Positions 7,384 through 15,380 of a stretch of 64,000 nt of DNA are shown here, in pieces. Source of the DNA: Alphaproteobacteria bacterium (GTDB lineage Bacteria; Pseudomonadota; Alphaproteobacteria; Micropepsales; Micropepsaceae); the NCBI GenBank assembly GCA_016792565.1, contig JAEUMK010000083.1:1-64000 (forward strand), given 5' to 3'. Under the pieces are notes generated by a model that saw nothing but the letters and a program-made list of their open reading frames with translations, searched no databases and was not told the DNA's origin. The position numbers and the translations under genes are program-made. The stretch's first letter is position 1, and the number at the start of each line of letters is the position of its first letter.

Positions 7384-8208
7384 ATGGCTCTTGGTGTAAA
7401 CACCAATGTCGGCGCGATGGTCGCGCTGCAGAACCTCTCGAAGACCAATCGCGAACTGGAAGTCACCCAGGGTCGCATCAACACCGGCCTCGCCGTCGCG
7501 GGCGCCAAGGACAATGGCGGCATCTACGCCATCGCCCAGGCGATGCGTTCGGACGTCGCCTCGCTCGGCGCCGTGGGGCAGAGCCTCGGCCGCGCCAAGA
7601 GCGTCGTCGACGTGGCGCTGGCCGCCGGCGAGTCGATCTCCGACCTGCTGGTCCAGATGAAGGAAAAGGCGGTCGCCGCCGCCGACGCCTCCACCGACAC
7701 GACCGCCCGCTCGGCGCTCAACGAAGACTTCGTCGCCCTGCGCAAGCAGATCAGCTCGATCGTCTCGAACGCCGCGTTCAACGGCGTCAACCTGATCAAC
7801 ACGGGCACCGGCTTCCAGTCCCTGGCAAGCGCCGACGGTTCGTCGAAGATCTCGGTCAACGCCGAGAACCTGTCGCTCGGCGGCTCGATCATCACGATCG
7901 CGGCGTCCGGCCAGGTGAACACGCAGTCGGCCGCCTCGACCATGCTGTCGACCGTCAACACCTCGCTGACCAACGCCAACCGCGCGCTCGCGCGCCTCGG
8001 CTCGGTCTCCAAGCGTCTCGACACCCAGATGGAGTTCAACTCCAAGGTGTCGGATGCGCTGAAGGCCGGCATCGGCAACCTGGTCGACGCCGACCTCTCG
8101 GTCGAGTCGGCGCGTCTGCAGTCCCTGCAGGTCAAGCAGCAGCTCGGCCTCCAGGCGCTGTCGATCGCCAACGGCGCGCCGCAGACGGTCCTGAGCCTGT
8201 TCCGCTAA
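7384..8208 (+). CDS. Flagellin (second of three)
   Basis: This encodes 274 residues starting MALGVNTNVGAMVALQNL and ending LQALSIANGAPQTVLSLFR. It is closely similar to flagellin 1 through the D0/D1 helices, including NLVDADLSVESARLQSLQVKQ. It has no inserted D2/D3 domain. It has the most elaborate upstream region of the three (four operator-like sites, a near-consensus sigma-54 promoter and a two-hairpin leader), which suggests it may be the most strongly expressed flagellin; this is inferred. The flaG-like gene downstream is probably read from the same promoter. Confidence 0.94.
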   Translation: MALGVNTNVGAMVALQNLSKTNRELEVTQGRINTGLAVAGAKDNGGIYAIAQAMRSDVASLGAVGQSLGRAKSVVDVALAAGESISDLLVQMKEKAVAAADASTDTTARSALNEDFVALRKQISSIVSNAAFNGVNLINTGTGFQSLASADGSSKISVNAENLSLGGSIITIAASGQVNTQSAASTMLSTVNTSLTNANRALARLGSVSKRLDTQMEFNSKVSDALKAGIGNLVDADLSVESARLQSLQVKQQLGLQALSIANGAPQTVLSLFR

Positions 8209-8215
8209 GCGGGAA

Positions 8216-8242
8216 GGCGCCGGCCGCAGCGCGGCCGGCGCC
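8216..8242 (+). terminator. Strong hairpin after flagellin 2
   Basis: A perfect 12-bp stem, GGCGCCGGCCGC (8216-8227) with GCGGCCGGCGCC (8231-8242), closes on a 3-nt loop. It is followed only by ATCCTCGCT, a poor T-run. It may therefore stabilise the flagellin mRNA 3' end or attenuate transcription into the flaG-like gene. Confidence 0.6.
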
Positions 8243-8287
8243 ATCCTCGCTTGACGGACGGCCCGACCTCTCTAGGAGGGCAAAGGC

Positions 8288-8635
8288 ATGATCGAGGCTA
8301 TTCAGGGCGTCACCGCACTGCCCCAGGTGGGCGGCGACCGGACGAAGTCCGGCGGCGGCACGCCTGCGCCTGCCCGATCCCAGGCCGCCTCCGAGGGAAT
8401 CCCGCACAGGACCCTTGAGGCCGTCGAACACGCGCTCAAGACGCTCGATCCGCCCCTGATGGGAAAGAACGAACGGCTGAGCATCGTGCGCGACGAAGAG
8501 ACCGGAACCTTCATCTACCGCTCCGTCGACCGGCAGACCGGCGAAATCGTCAATCAGTGGCCGGCCGAGAGCATGCTGCAATTCAAAGCCTATATCCGCG
8601 AGACGACCGGTCTGGTCGTCGACCGGCAGGTCTGA
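8288..8635 (+). CDS. flaG: FlaG-family protein
   Basis: This encodes 115 residues. The N-terminal 45 residues are low-complexity. The rest matches the FlaG fold pattern, with RLSIVRDEETGTFIYRSVDR followed by GEIVNQWPAESMLQF, where FlaG proteins have V-D-x-x-T-G-E-I-(I/V)-R-Q-I-P. FlaG influences filament length in several bacteria, but its mechanism is unclear. A strong AGGAGG ribosome site lies at 8274-8279, eight bases before the ATG. It sits between flagellins 2 and 3 and is followed by its own terminator. Confidence 0.8.
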   Translation: MIEAIQGVTALPQVGGDRTKSGGGTPAPARSQAASEGIPHRTLEAVEHALKTLDPPLMGKNERLSIVRDEETGTFIYRSVDRQTGEIVNQWPAESMLQFKAYIRETTGLVVDRQV

Positions 8636-8659
8636 CAAAGAGCAGTTCACGCTGAGACT

Positions 8660-8689
8660 GGCCCGGGAGCGATCCCGGGCCTCTTCTTT
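8660..8689 (+). terminator. Rho-independent terminator after flaG
   Basis: The stem GGCCCGGGA (8660-8668), loop GCGA and TCCCGGGCC (8673-8681) are followed by TCTTCTTT. It isolates flagellin 3, which has its own promoter. Confidence 0.85.
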
Positions 8690-8703
8690 GCCCGTTCTTT
8701 GCC

Positions 8704-8718
8704 CGGCAAAATCGGCCG
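8704..8718. promoter_or_regulatory. FlbD/ftr-like site upstream of flagellin 3
   Basis: CGGCA-AAATC-GGCCG differs from the perfect palindrome at one base. It is centred about 125 bp before the predicted start site of flagellin 3. It is weaker than the sites at flgF, flgI and flagellin 1. Confidence 0.4.
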
Positions 8719-8809
8719 CCGAGGTGAAAGCCCTGCCGGGCGGACCGGCCGCGGCGCGAAGCTCCCAAAAATAATCCAATAAAATCATTTGGTTGCGAGC
8801 ACGCCCCGG

Positions 8810-8824
8810 TGGCCTGCCGCTTGC
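8810..8824 (+). promoter_or_regulatory. Sigma-54 promoter of flagellin 3
   Basis: TGGCCTG-CCGC-TTGC has correct GG-N10-GC spacing. The predicted start is near 8836. A hairpin, GCCGC-CGAAC-GCGGC (8841-8855), begins five bases later. The second hairpin and the CCAGAACGGA box of the other two leaders are absent here. Confidence 0.75.
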
Positions 8825-8879
8825 TCTGTGCGCGGTACTGGCCGCCGAACGCGGCGCCTGTCGAGCGTGGAGAATCCGG

Positions 8880-9713
8880 ATGGCCCTGTCGGTCAACACC
8901 AATGTCGCCGCGATGGTGGCGCTGCAGAATCTGAACGCGACGACGCGCGGGCTGGAGGTGACGCAAAACCGCGTCTCCACGGGCCTGAAGGTCATGGGCG
9001 CCAAGGACAACAGCGCCGTCTACGCGATCGCGCAGGGGATGCGCGCCGACATCGGGGCGATGACCGCGGTCACGGCCAGCCTCAACCGCGCCAAGAGCAT
9101 CACCGACGTCGCGCTGGCGGCCGGCGAGTCGATTTCCGACCTCCTGGTGCAGATGAAGGAAAAGGCGATCGCCGCCAACGACGCCTCGATCGACACCAAC
9201 GCCCGCGCCGCGCTCAACGAGGACTTTCGCTCGCTGCGCAGCCAGATCTCGACGATCGTCCAGAACGCCAAGTTCGACGGCTCGAACCTCATCAACGGCT
9301 CGGTGACGACCGGCATCGAGATGCTGGCCGACGCCGACGCGACCAGCGCCATCACGCTGACGCCGGAGAACATGTCGGTCAGCGGCTCGATCATCACGCT
9401 GACCTCTTCCACGGCGCTGACCACCCTGGCCGCCTCGTCGACGGCGCTCGCGCTCGTCAATGCCAGCCTCCAGAACGTCAACAGCGCGCTGGCGCGGCTG
9501 GGGTCGGTGGGCAAGAAGGTCGACGCCCATCTGGTCTTCGTCGGCAAGCTGTCCGATGCGCTTGTCGGCGGCGTCGGCAATCTGGTGGATGCCGACATGG
9601 CGATCGAAAGCGCCCGATTGCAGGCCTTGCAGATCAAGCAGCAGCTCGGCGCCCAGGCGGTCTCGATCGCCAACTCGGCGCCGCAGATCGTGCTGTCGCT
9701 GTTCCAGGGATAG
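8880..9713 (+). CDS. Flagellin (third of three, divergent)
   Basis: This encodes 277 residues starting MALSVNTNVAAMVALQNL and ending VSIANSAPQIVLSLFQG. ATG 8880 gives the standard N-terminus; the longer in-frame ORF runs back through the promoter. It differs from the other two in the first conserved loop (NRVSTGLKVMGAKDNSAVYAIAQGM rather than RINTGL...GGIYAIAQ) and in its central segment. It also has a simpler leader. In Caulobacter, multiple flagellins occupy different parts of the filament, and this copy may play such a role. That placement is inferred. Confidence 0.93.
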   Translation: MALSVNTNVAAMVALQNLNATTRGLEVTQNRVSTGLKVMGAKDNSAVYAIAQGMRADIGAMTAVTASLNRAKSITDVALAAGESISDLLVQMKEKAIAANDASIDTNARAALNEDFRSLRSQISTIVQNAKFDGSNLINGSVTTGIEMLADADATSAITLTPENMSVSGSIITLTSSTALTTLAASSTALALVNASLQNVNSALARLGSVGKKVDAHLVFVGKLSDALVGGVGNLVDADMAIESARLQALQIKQQLGAQAVSIANSAPQIVLSLFQG

Positions 9714-9742
9714 CGGCGCCTTTTCGCCGCTTGTCGTGCGCG

Positions 9743-9780
9743 CGGCCGCCGGCCCCACCCGGCGGCCGTTGCGTTTTTTT
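9743..9780 (+). terminator. Rho-independent terminator after flagellin 3
   Basis: A 10-bp stem (CGGCCGCCGG 9743-9752, loop CCCCAC, CCGGCGGCCG 9759-9768) is followed by TTGCG and a run of seven T at 9774-9780. It closes the flagellin block before the convergent pseC gene. Confidence 0.88.
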
Positions 9781-9796
9781 GAATTCCGTATTCCGG

Positions 9797-11005
9797 CTAG
9801 CCGGCGAGCGCCGCCGTCAGGGCGGCCGCAACGCGCGCCACGTCGCCCTCGGTCATCGCCGCGAAGAGCGGCAGCGAGAGGCAGCGGGCGTAGTAGGCGT
9901 CGGCGCCCGGCAGATCGAGCTCGGGATAGCGCGCGGCATAGTAGGGCTGGCGATGCACGGGGATGTAGTGGACCTGGCTGCCAATGCCGGCCTCGGCGAG
10001 GCGGCGCATCAGCGCCGCGCGGTCGATTCCCGCCGCGGCGAAATCGATCCGCGCGACGCAGAGATGCCAGGCCGCCATGCCGTGCGCCGGTTCCTCGACG
10101 AGCCGCAGTACCGGGGCGAGGGGAGCCAGCGCCTCGCGGTAGAGCGCCATCAGGCGGCGGCGCTGGCCGACGAAGCGCTGGAGCTTCCTCAGCTGGGAGA
10201 GCCCGAGGGCGCAAAGTATGTCGGGCGCGCGGTAGTTGAAGCCGGGTTCGCGCAGTTCATAGAACCAGGGATTGGGCGCGCCGTCGGCGCCGCGCGAGTC
10301 CGCCAGCGTGAAGGCGTCCGGCTCGCGCACCAGGCCATGGCTGCGGTCGCGGCGCATCGCCGCCGCGAGGGCGGCATCGCTGGCGGTGATCGCGCCGCCC
10401 TCGCCCATGGCGATCGTCTTGACCGGATGGAAGCTGAAGCAGGCCAGGTCGCTGTGGGCGCAGGCGCCGACCGGGCTCGCCGCCGGCCCTTGCGTGCCGC
10501 CGATAGCATGGCAGGCGTCCTCGACGATCCAGAGGCCCCAATTGCGCGCGATTTCGGCGATGCCGGCCATGTCGCACGAAGCGCCGTTGAGGTGGACCGG
10601 AAAGGCGGCACGGACCGAGGGCGGCGCGCGGCGAAGGGCGGCGAGGAGCGTCTCCGGCGTCATCAGCCCGGTTTCGGGATCGACGTCGGCGAAGACCACC
10701 TCGGCGTCGCAATATCGCACCGCGTTGGCGGTCGCGACGAAGGTGACGGAGGGTACGACCGCCGACTGGCAGCGGTCGAGCCGGATGGCGCGGGCCGCCA
10801 GATGCAGCGCCGCCGTTCCGTTGGCGCAGACGACCGCTTCGGCCGCACCCGTCGCCGCGGCGAGGGCGCTTTCGAACTGCTGCACCAGCGGACCGGTCGT
10901 GAGCATGGGCGAGAGCAGCGCTTCGCGCACGGCGTCGAGATCGTCTTCCTCGATGACCTGGCGGCCGTAGGGCAGGAAGCCCTGCACGTCGCCGGCCGCC
11001 TTCAC
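9797..11005 (-). CDS. pseC: UDP-4-amino-4,6-dideoxy-N-acetyl-beta-L-altrosamine transaminase PseC
   Basis: This encodes 402 residues from a GTG that overlaps the stop of pseB (GTGA); no ATG start is available near this point. It is a PLP-dependent DegT/DnrJ-type aminotransferase. The PLP lysine is K196 in SFHPVKT, with the VEDACHAIGG motif at 161-170. PseC converts the PseB product to the 4-amino sugar in the second step of CMP-pseudaminic acid synthesis in the cytoplasm. It ends in the gap after the flagellin terminator, so it is the last gene of the minus-strand sugar operon. Confidence 0.88.
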   Translation of the reverse strand: MKAAGDVQGFLPYGRQVIEEDDLDAVREALLSPMLTTGPLVQQFESALAAATGAAEAVVCANGTAALHLAARAIRLDRCQSAVVPSVTFVATANAVRYCDAEVVFADVDPETGLMTPETLLAALRRAPPSVRAAFPVHLNGASCDMAGIAEIARNWGLWIVEDACHAIGGTQGPAASPVGACAHSDLACFSFHPVKTIAMGEGGAITASDAALAAAMRRDRSHGLVREPDAFTLADSRGADGAPNPWFYELREPGFNYRAPDILCALGLSQLRKLQRFVGQRRRLMALYREALAPLAPVLRLVEEPAHGMAAWHLCVARIDFAAAGIDRAALMRRLAEAGIGSQVHYIPVHRQPYYAARYPELDLPGADAYYARCLSLPLFAAMTEGDVARVAAALTAALAG

Positions 11006-12108
11006 GGGAAGGCGTCCGTCAGAAGGGACTGAAGACCGCGCGCGTCGAGGGCATCGACGTTCCTGTCGCTGGCGTAGCAGAAGCCGTCCGCCACCTCGCG
11101 CGCCCCGGCGGCGGCGTATTCGGCGCGCAGCGTGCCCCAGGAGGGCAGGATCACGTAGCGGTCGTTCATCTCCAGCGTCTGGCGGGCGACATCCTCGGGG
11201 ATCATCACCTCGTGCAGCTTCTCGCCGGGGCGGATGCCGATGATGCGCTGGGGCATGCCAGGCGCCATCATCTCGGCGAGCTCCGTCATCTTGAGGCTGG
11301 GGATCTTGGGCACATAGATCTCGCCGCCGCGCATCATCGACATGGACGAGAGGACGAGATTCACGCCCTGGGGCAGGGTGATCCAGAACCGCGTCATGCG
11401 ATCGTCGGTGATGGGAAGGTCGGCGGCGCCCTCGGCGATCATCTTCTCGAACATCGGCACGACCGAGCCGCGCGAGCCGATGACATTGCCGTAGCGCACG
11501 ACCGAGAAGCGCGTGCCGTCGGAGCCGGCCAGATGGTTGGCGGCGACGAAGATCTTGTCGGAGGCGAGCTTGGTGGCGCCGTAGAGATTGACCGGATTGG
11601 CGGCCTTGTCGGTGGAGAGCGCCAGCACCTTCTTGACGCCCCGCGACAGCGCCGCGTGGACGACGTTCTCGGCGCCCAGGATGTTGGTGTGCACGCATTC
11701 GAGCGGATTGTACTCGGCGATCGGCACCTGCTTCATCGCGGCGGCATGGACGACATAGTCGACGTCGCGCATCGCCATCTCCAGGCGGTCGCGGCTGCGC
11801 ACGTCGCCGATGAAGAAGCGCATGAAGGGATAGCGCTCCTGCGGGAAGACCTGCGCCATCTCGAACTGCTTGAGCTCGTCGCGGCTGAAGATGATAAGCC
11901 GGCGCGGCTTGAACTCGGCGATGACGTGGCGCACGAAGGCCTGGCCGAACGAGCCGGTGCCCCCGGTGACGAGCACGGTCCTGTCGTTGAGGTCGATCGA
12001 GGGATTGCGGAAATCGCGCCGCGCGATCCACGACATCAGCCGCCCATAGGCCGGCGAGACGCCGGGCGCCGGGGGGCTGACTGAGACGGTCTTCAGGGAA
12101 GCGGTCAT
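11002..12108 (-). CDS. pseB: UDP-N-acetylglucosamine 4,6-dehydratase (inverting) PseB
   Basis: This encodes 368 residues. It has a Rossmann motif GGTGSFG at 49-55 and the PseB/FlaA1 catalytic set: T166, D167, K168 in LSTDKAA, then Y176 and K180. PseB dehydrates and epimerises UDP-GlcNAc in the first step of pseudaminic acid synthesis. Typical PseB proteins lack the first 40 residues seen here. An internal ATG at 12036 (residue 25) would shorten the extension, so the start is uncertain. A CtrA-like box at 12160-12174 lies upstream. It is coupled to pseC by a 4-base overlap. Confidence 0.9.
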   Translation of the reverse strand: MTASLKTVSVSPPAPGVSPAYGRLMSWIARRDFRNPSIDLNDRTVLVTGGTGSFGQAFVRHVIAEFKPRRLIIFSRDELKQFEMAQVFPQERYPFMRFFIGDVRSRDRLEMAMRDVDYVVHAAAMKQVPIAEYNPLECVHTNILGAENVVHAALSRGVKKVLALSTDKAANPVNLYGATKLASDKIFVAANHLAGSDGTRFSVVRYGNVIGSRGSVVPMFEKMIAEGAADLPITDDRMTRFWITLPQGVNLVLSSMSMMRGGEIYVPKIPSLKMTELAEMMAPGMPQRIIGIRPGEKLHEVMIPEDVARQTLEMNDRYVILPSWGTLRAEYAAAGAREVADGFCYASDRNVDALDARGLQSLLTDAFP

Positions 12109-12159
12109 GGTCCTCGGGCGGTCAGGCGCAAATCGATCCGCAGGGTGCGGCAGGTCGCG

Positions 12160-12174
12160 TTAACAAGCGTTTAC
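12160..12174. promoter_or_regulatory. CtrA-like box upstream of pseB
   Basis: TTAA-CAAGCGT-TTAC fits TTAA-N7-TTAA with one mismatch and lies 52 bp before the pseB ATG. It overlaps the stop codon of the preceding gene, so it may be fortuitous. If real, it would tie sugar synthesis to the flagellar cell-cycle programme. Confidence 0.35.
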
Positions 12175-14151
12175 CCTGCCGATCTCCAGCGCATAGCGGA
12201 CGCGTCGGGTCGGCGAGGGCAGATCGGGGCGGCGCGTCTCGTCCATCTCCAGCGCCGAGAGCATCATGCGGCAGAAGGTCTGGCCGTGCAGCGTGCGGTG
12301 CTCGACGAGGCCGATGACGGCGGCGGAGGCGAGATCTGCGGTGAGGCGGATGGCGTTGACGCCGTCATCGAGGGCGAGGAGCCCCTCGGTCATGCCGACC
12401 CCGGCGCGGCACGAGATGAGGAACGAAACCGCCGCGCCGAGATCGACGGCGTGGCCCCACAGGGCGAAGCGTTCGAGGTCGCGGCCGCCATTGTGGGCCG
12501 CATAGGCGAGGTTCGGCAGGTCGAAGGCGTCGCTCTTCAGCGTCACATGGGCGAGGCGGAGCGAGCCCTTGCCCCAGTGCGGCCAGCGGAAGGTGAGATC
12601 GGTCTCGACGCGGGGGGCGTCCGGCGCGATGCGTAGCGTCTTTTCGATGGGGCCGAGCGGCGTCTCGATACGGGCGCTGACGACGATTCCGCCGTCCGGA
12701 CCGGAGGCCATCAGGGGGGCGCAGCGTTCGAGGTCGGTGACCTTGGGCTCGCCGGGGCCCTCGAAGACGCAATTGCCGGTGTACCAGTCGGCCGAGAGCG
12801 CGATGTCGTCGATCTCGCCATGGGCGAGGCCGCCGATCAGAGGGCGCTCGTTCGGGCGGCCCATGGCGGCGATGGCGAGGCCGCGGCGCTTGTCGAGGAC
12901 GAGGCGGAGCGACGGCGTCTCGATGAGGATGTGGCGGACATCCTGCTCGATGGCGGGCGTCGGACCCGTTGCGGCGATCCGGGTCGCCTTTCGCGGTTGC
13001 GGGGCCGGCAGGCGGGCAAGGAAGGCATCGAGTTCGGCGCGGAAGGCGGTCCAGCGCTTCCCGGTGATGTGGGTGCGGAAGTCGCTCGACCACAGGCGGC
13101 AGAGCGTGCGCCAGTCCTCGTCTGGGGAGTCCGGCCCCAAGGCGCGAAAGGCCTGGTGGCAGAGCGTGTTGACGGCGAGGTCGTCGCGGCCGGACGAGGC
13201 CCAGCGGGTGAGATTGTATTTGGGCTGCTTCTTCACCGGCACCGGGTTGGAGGGCGCCTCCAGCACCAGATCGTTGCCGGCATTGCCGCCCTGCGCGGCC
13301 TTCAGCGCGTCGCCGGGGAGCGCCAGCACGACGCCCCGCGCGGCGAGCGCCTTGAGGCCCTCGCCGACCCGCCGCCACTCGCCGATCGTCACCTGCTCTT
13401 CGGTGGCGAAGCGGCCGGGACGGAAGTCGAAGCACTCGGCGTCGTTGGTGTAGAGCGCCAGCACGCGATCGACCGGTCCGCGATGGCCGGCGACGAAATC
13501 GACATAGGCGTCGAGGTCGATATCGCCATGGGCGAGGCGCTGGAGCTTCTGGAAGGCGATGGTGTTGGACCACAGGAGATCGATGCAGCTGCCGTCCGCG
13601 CCGAGGGCGCGCTGGGGATGGTAGCGCCAGTGGCGGTTCCATTCCGGATGGTGGGCGGCGCAATCGTCCCAGTCCATGACGAGGGCGCGATAGCCCGCCT
13701 CGCGGTAGAGCGGCACGAGGCCGCCCGACCAGGCCTGCTCGTTGACGAGCGCGAGGTCGGGATCGACGTCGAGCAGGCGGCGATAGACATCTCGGCCGAG
13801 CGTCAGGTTCTTCAGGACCGCCTGCCAGGGCATCAGCGGGCCGATCGCCTGAGCATAGCCCGAGCCGACGAATTCGGCGCGGCCGGCGACGATGAGGCGC
13901 TTCAGCCGCGCGATCCATTCGGGGTCTATGTCCTCGATGAGTTCGAGGGTCAGGCCGGTCGCCTCGATGCCGAGCGGGATGCCGGCGTCGGCGAGGTCGA
14001 GCAAGGGATGGTAGCAGCGGGCGATGACGGCGGGGCGCTGTTCTTCCTCGATCGAGGAGAACATCAGATTGAGATGGAACAGCGCGTAGCCGGTGAGCGT
14101 CGCGGTGCGGCGCGGACGGACCGGGCGCGAGAGCGGTTCGACGAGGCTCAT
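12160..14151 (-). CDS. GH57-like glycoside hydrolase family protein
   Basis: This encodes 663 residues from the ATG that overlaps the stop of the upstream ATP-grasp gene (ATGA). The N-terminal 300 residues resemble the beta/alpha barrel of GH57 enzymes: ALFHLNLMFSSIE at the start, LVNEQAWSGG around E138 (a candidate nucleophile) and VMDWDD at 159-163. The C-terminal 300 residues look like a beta-rich domain. GH57 members act on alpha-glucans or alpha-galactosides, but the substrate here is unknown. Its place among sugar-biosynthesis genes suggests trimming or transfer on a modified glycan. Confidence 0.6.
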   Translation of the reverse strand: MSLVEPLSRPVRPRRTATLTGYALFHLNLMFSSIEEEQRPAVIARCYHPLLDLADAGIPLGIEATGLTLELIEDIDPEWIARLKRLIVAGRAEFVGSGYAQAIGPLMPWQAVLKNLTLGRDVYRRLLDVDPDLALVNEQAWSGGLVPLYREAGYRALVMDWDDCAAHHPEWNRHWRYHPQRALGADGSCIDLLWSNTIAFQKLQRLAHGDIDLDAYVDFVAGHRGPVDRVLALYTNDAECFDFRPGRFATEEQVTIGEWRRVGEGLKALAARGVVLALPGDALKAAQGGNAGNDLVLEAPSNPVPVKKQPKYNLTRWASSGRDDLAVNTLCHQAFRALGPDSPDEDWRTLCRLWSSDFRTHITGKRWTAFRAELDAFLARLPAPQPRKATRIAATGPTPAIEQDVRHILIETPSLRLVLDKRRGLAIAAMGRPNERPLIGGLAHGEIDDIALSADWYTGNCVFEGPGEPKVTDLERCAPLMASGPDGGIVVSARIETPLGPIEKTLRIAPDAPRVETDLTFRWPHWGKGSLRLAHVTLKSDAFDLPNLAYAAHNGGRDLERFALWGHAVDLGAAVSFLISCRAGVGMTEGLLALDDGVNAIRLTADLASAAVIGLVEHRTLHGQTFCRMMLSALEMDETRRPDLPSPTRRVRYALEIGRVNAC

Positions 14152-15380
14152 GCGGCGGCCTCGGCGCGGCAATCGAAGCGGATGGCAGCGACGGCGCGGG
14201 CGGCGTTGGCGCGGGCCTCCGCCAGCGTCGCGCCAGTGGCGAGCACCATCGCGGCGCGCGCGGCGCTGGAGGTGGCGGGCGGGATGACGTCGCCGGGGGC
14301 CTTGCTGAGGGTCAGTTCGAGGATGCCGGGCAGGGCGCGCGCGTCGTCCGCGCCGTTGATCGCGGCGATGCGCCCGGCGTGCGGAAAGACATAGCGCTGC
14401 ACGATCGGCCGTTCGAAGCGCGGCGTCAGGTCGGCCGGCGCGACGGGCTCGCCGAGCGCCAGCTTCATCACCGCGCCGACGAAATCGACGCCGGTCGAGA
14501 GCGGGATCTCGCGGGTGCAGAAATAGCCGCCCGAGAGGCGCGCGGCGATTTCGATAACATGCGCCTTGCCGTCGTGGACGACCATGTCGCCCTTGTAGTT
14601 GTGCTGCGCAATACCGAGGGCGCGGGCGGCGGCGGTGACGGTCGCCTCGACGTCGGCGCGGATGGCGGGCGCGACATGGCTGGGCAGGTCGCCGCCATTC
14701 TCGACGAACCACGGGGCGAAGCGATCGAGGAACTCGTAATTGCGGTCGCTGAAGCCCGGCGTGTAGCCGATGCCGTCCAGCAGGATCGACTCGGTCGAGA
14801 TCTGCGGCCCGGCGAGATAGGCCTCGACCATGACGCGACCGGTGGGGGACTGGGCCTTCGCCTCGGCATAGGCGGTTTCGGCGTCGCGCCCGGCGTTCAT
14901 GCGCTGCACGCCGCGTCCGCCGCGGCTGTCGACCGGCTTCACCACCAGATCGCGGCCGCGTTCGAGCAGCGCCAGCTGAAGGTCGGCGGCGTCGCGCAGC
15001 GGCGCATACCAGGGGATCGGAACGCCGTGCGCCTTGAGGCGGTCCTTCATGGCGAGCTTGTCCATCGCCAGATGGGCCGTTTCGGGGGAGAGGCCCCTGA
15101 GGCCGAGGCGCTGCGCCACGGCGGCGACGGTGTGGGGCACGTCGGCGCCCATGCAGATGACGCCGTCGATGGGGCGGACCGTGGCGGCGTAGCGCGCGGC
15201 GGCCTCGGCGGTGCCTTCGGCGTCGTAGGTCGAGACGACGAGACGGCCGTCGGCGAGCGCGAAGCCCGGCGCGTGCGGATCGCCGTCGCTGACGACGACA
15301 TGGTATCCGAGCTCGCGCGCGCGGGCGATGCCGTGGGTCGCCTCGATGCCGCCGCAGACGATGAGGATCGCCTTGCGCAT
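14148..15380 (-). CDS. ATP-grasp domain protein
   Basis: This encodes 410 residues. It has an N-terminal nucleotide-binding-like fold starting MRKAILIVCGGIEATHGIARA and a central ATP-grasp region with DLVVKPVDSRGGRGVQRM (the ATP-binding glycine loop). IEIAARLSGGYF is the metal/ATP-binding segment near residue 275. Such proteins (PurK- or biotin-carboxylase-like) join a carboxylate to an amine or thiol using ATP. The substrate is not evident. The start codon shares one base with the SDR stop (TGATG) and the end overlaps the GH57-like gene, so the three are co-translated. Confidence 0.75.
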   Translation of the reverse strand: MRKAILIVCGGIEATHGIARARELGYHVVVSDGDPHAPGFALADGRLVVSTYDAEGTAEAAARYAATVRPIDGVICMGADVPHTVAAVAQRLGLRGLSPETAHLAMDKLAMKDRLKAHGVPIPWYAPLRDAADLQLALLERGRDLVVKPVDSRGGRGVQRMNAGRDAETAYAEAKAQSPTGRVMVEAYLAGPQISTESILLDGIGYTPGFSDRNYEFLDRFAPWFVENGGDLPSHVAPAIRADVEATVTAAARALGIAQHNYKGDMVVHDGKAHVIEIAARLSGGYFCTREIPLSTGVDFVGAVMKLALGEPVAPADLTPRFERPIVQRYVFPHAGRIAAINGADDARALPGILELTLSKAPGDVIPPATSSAARAAMVLATGATLAEARANAARAVAAIRFDCRAEAAA

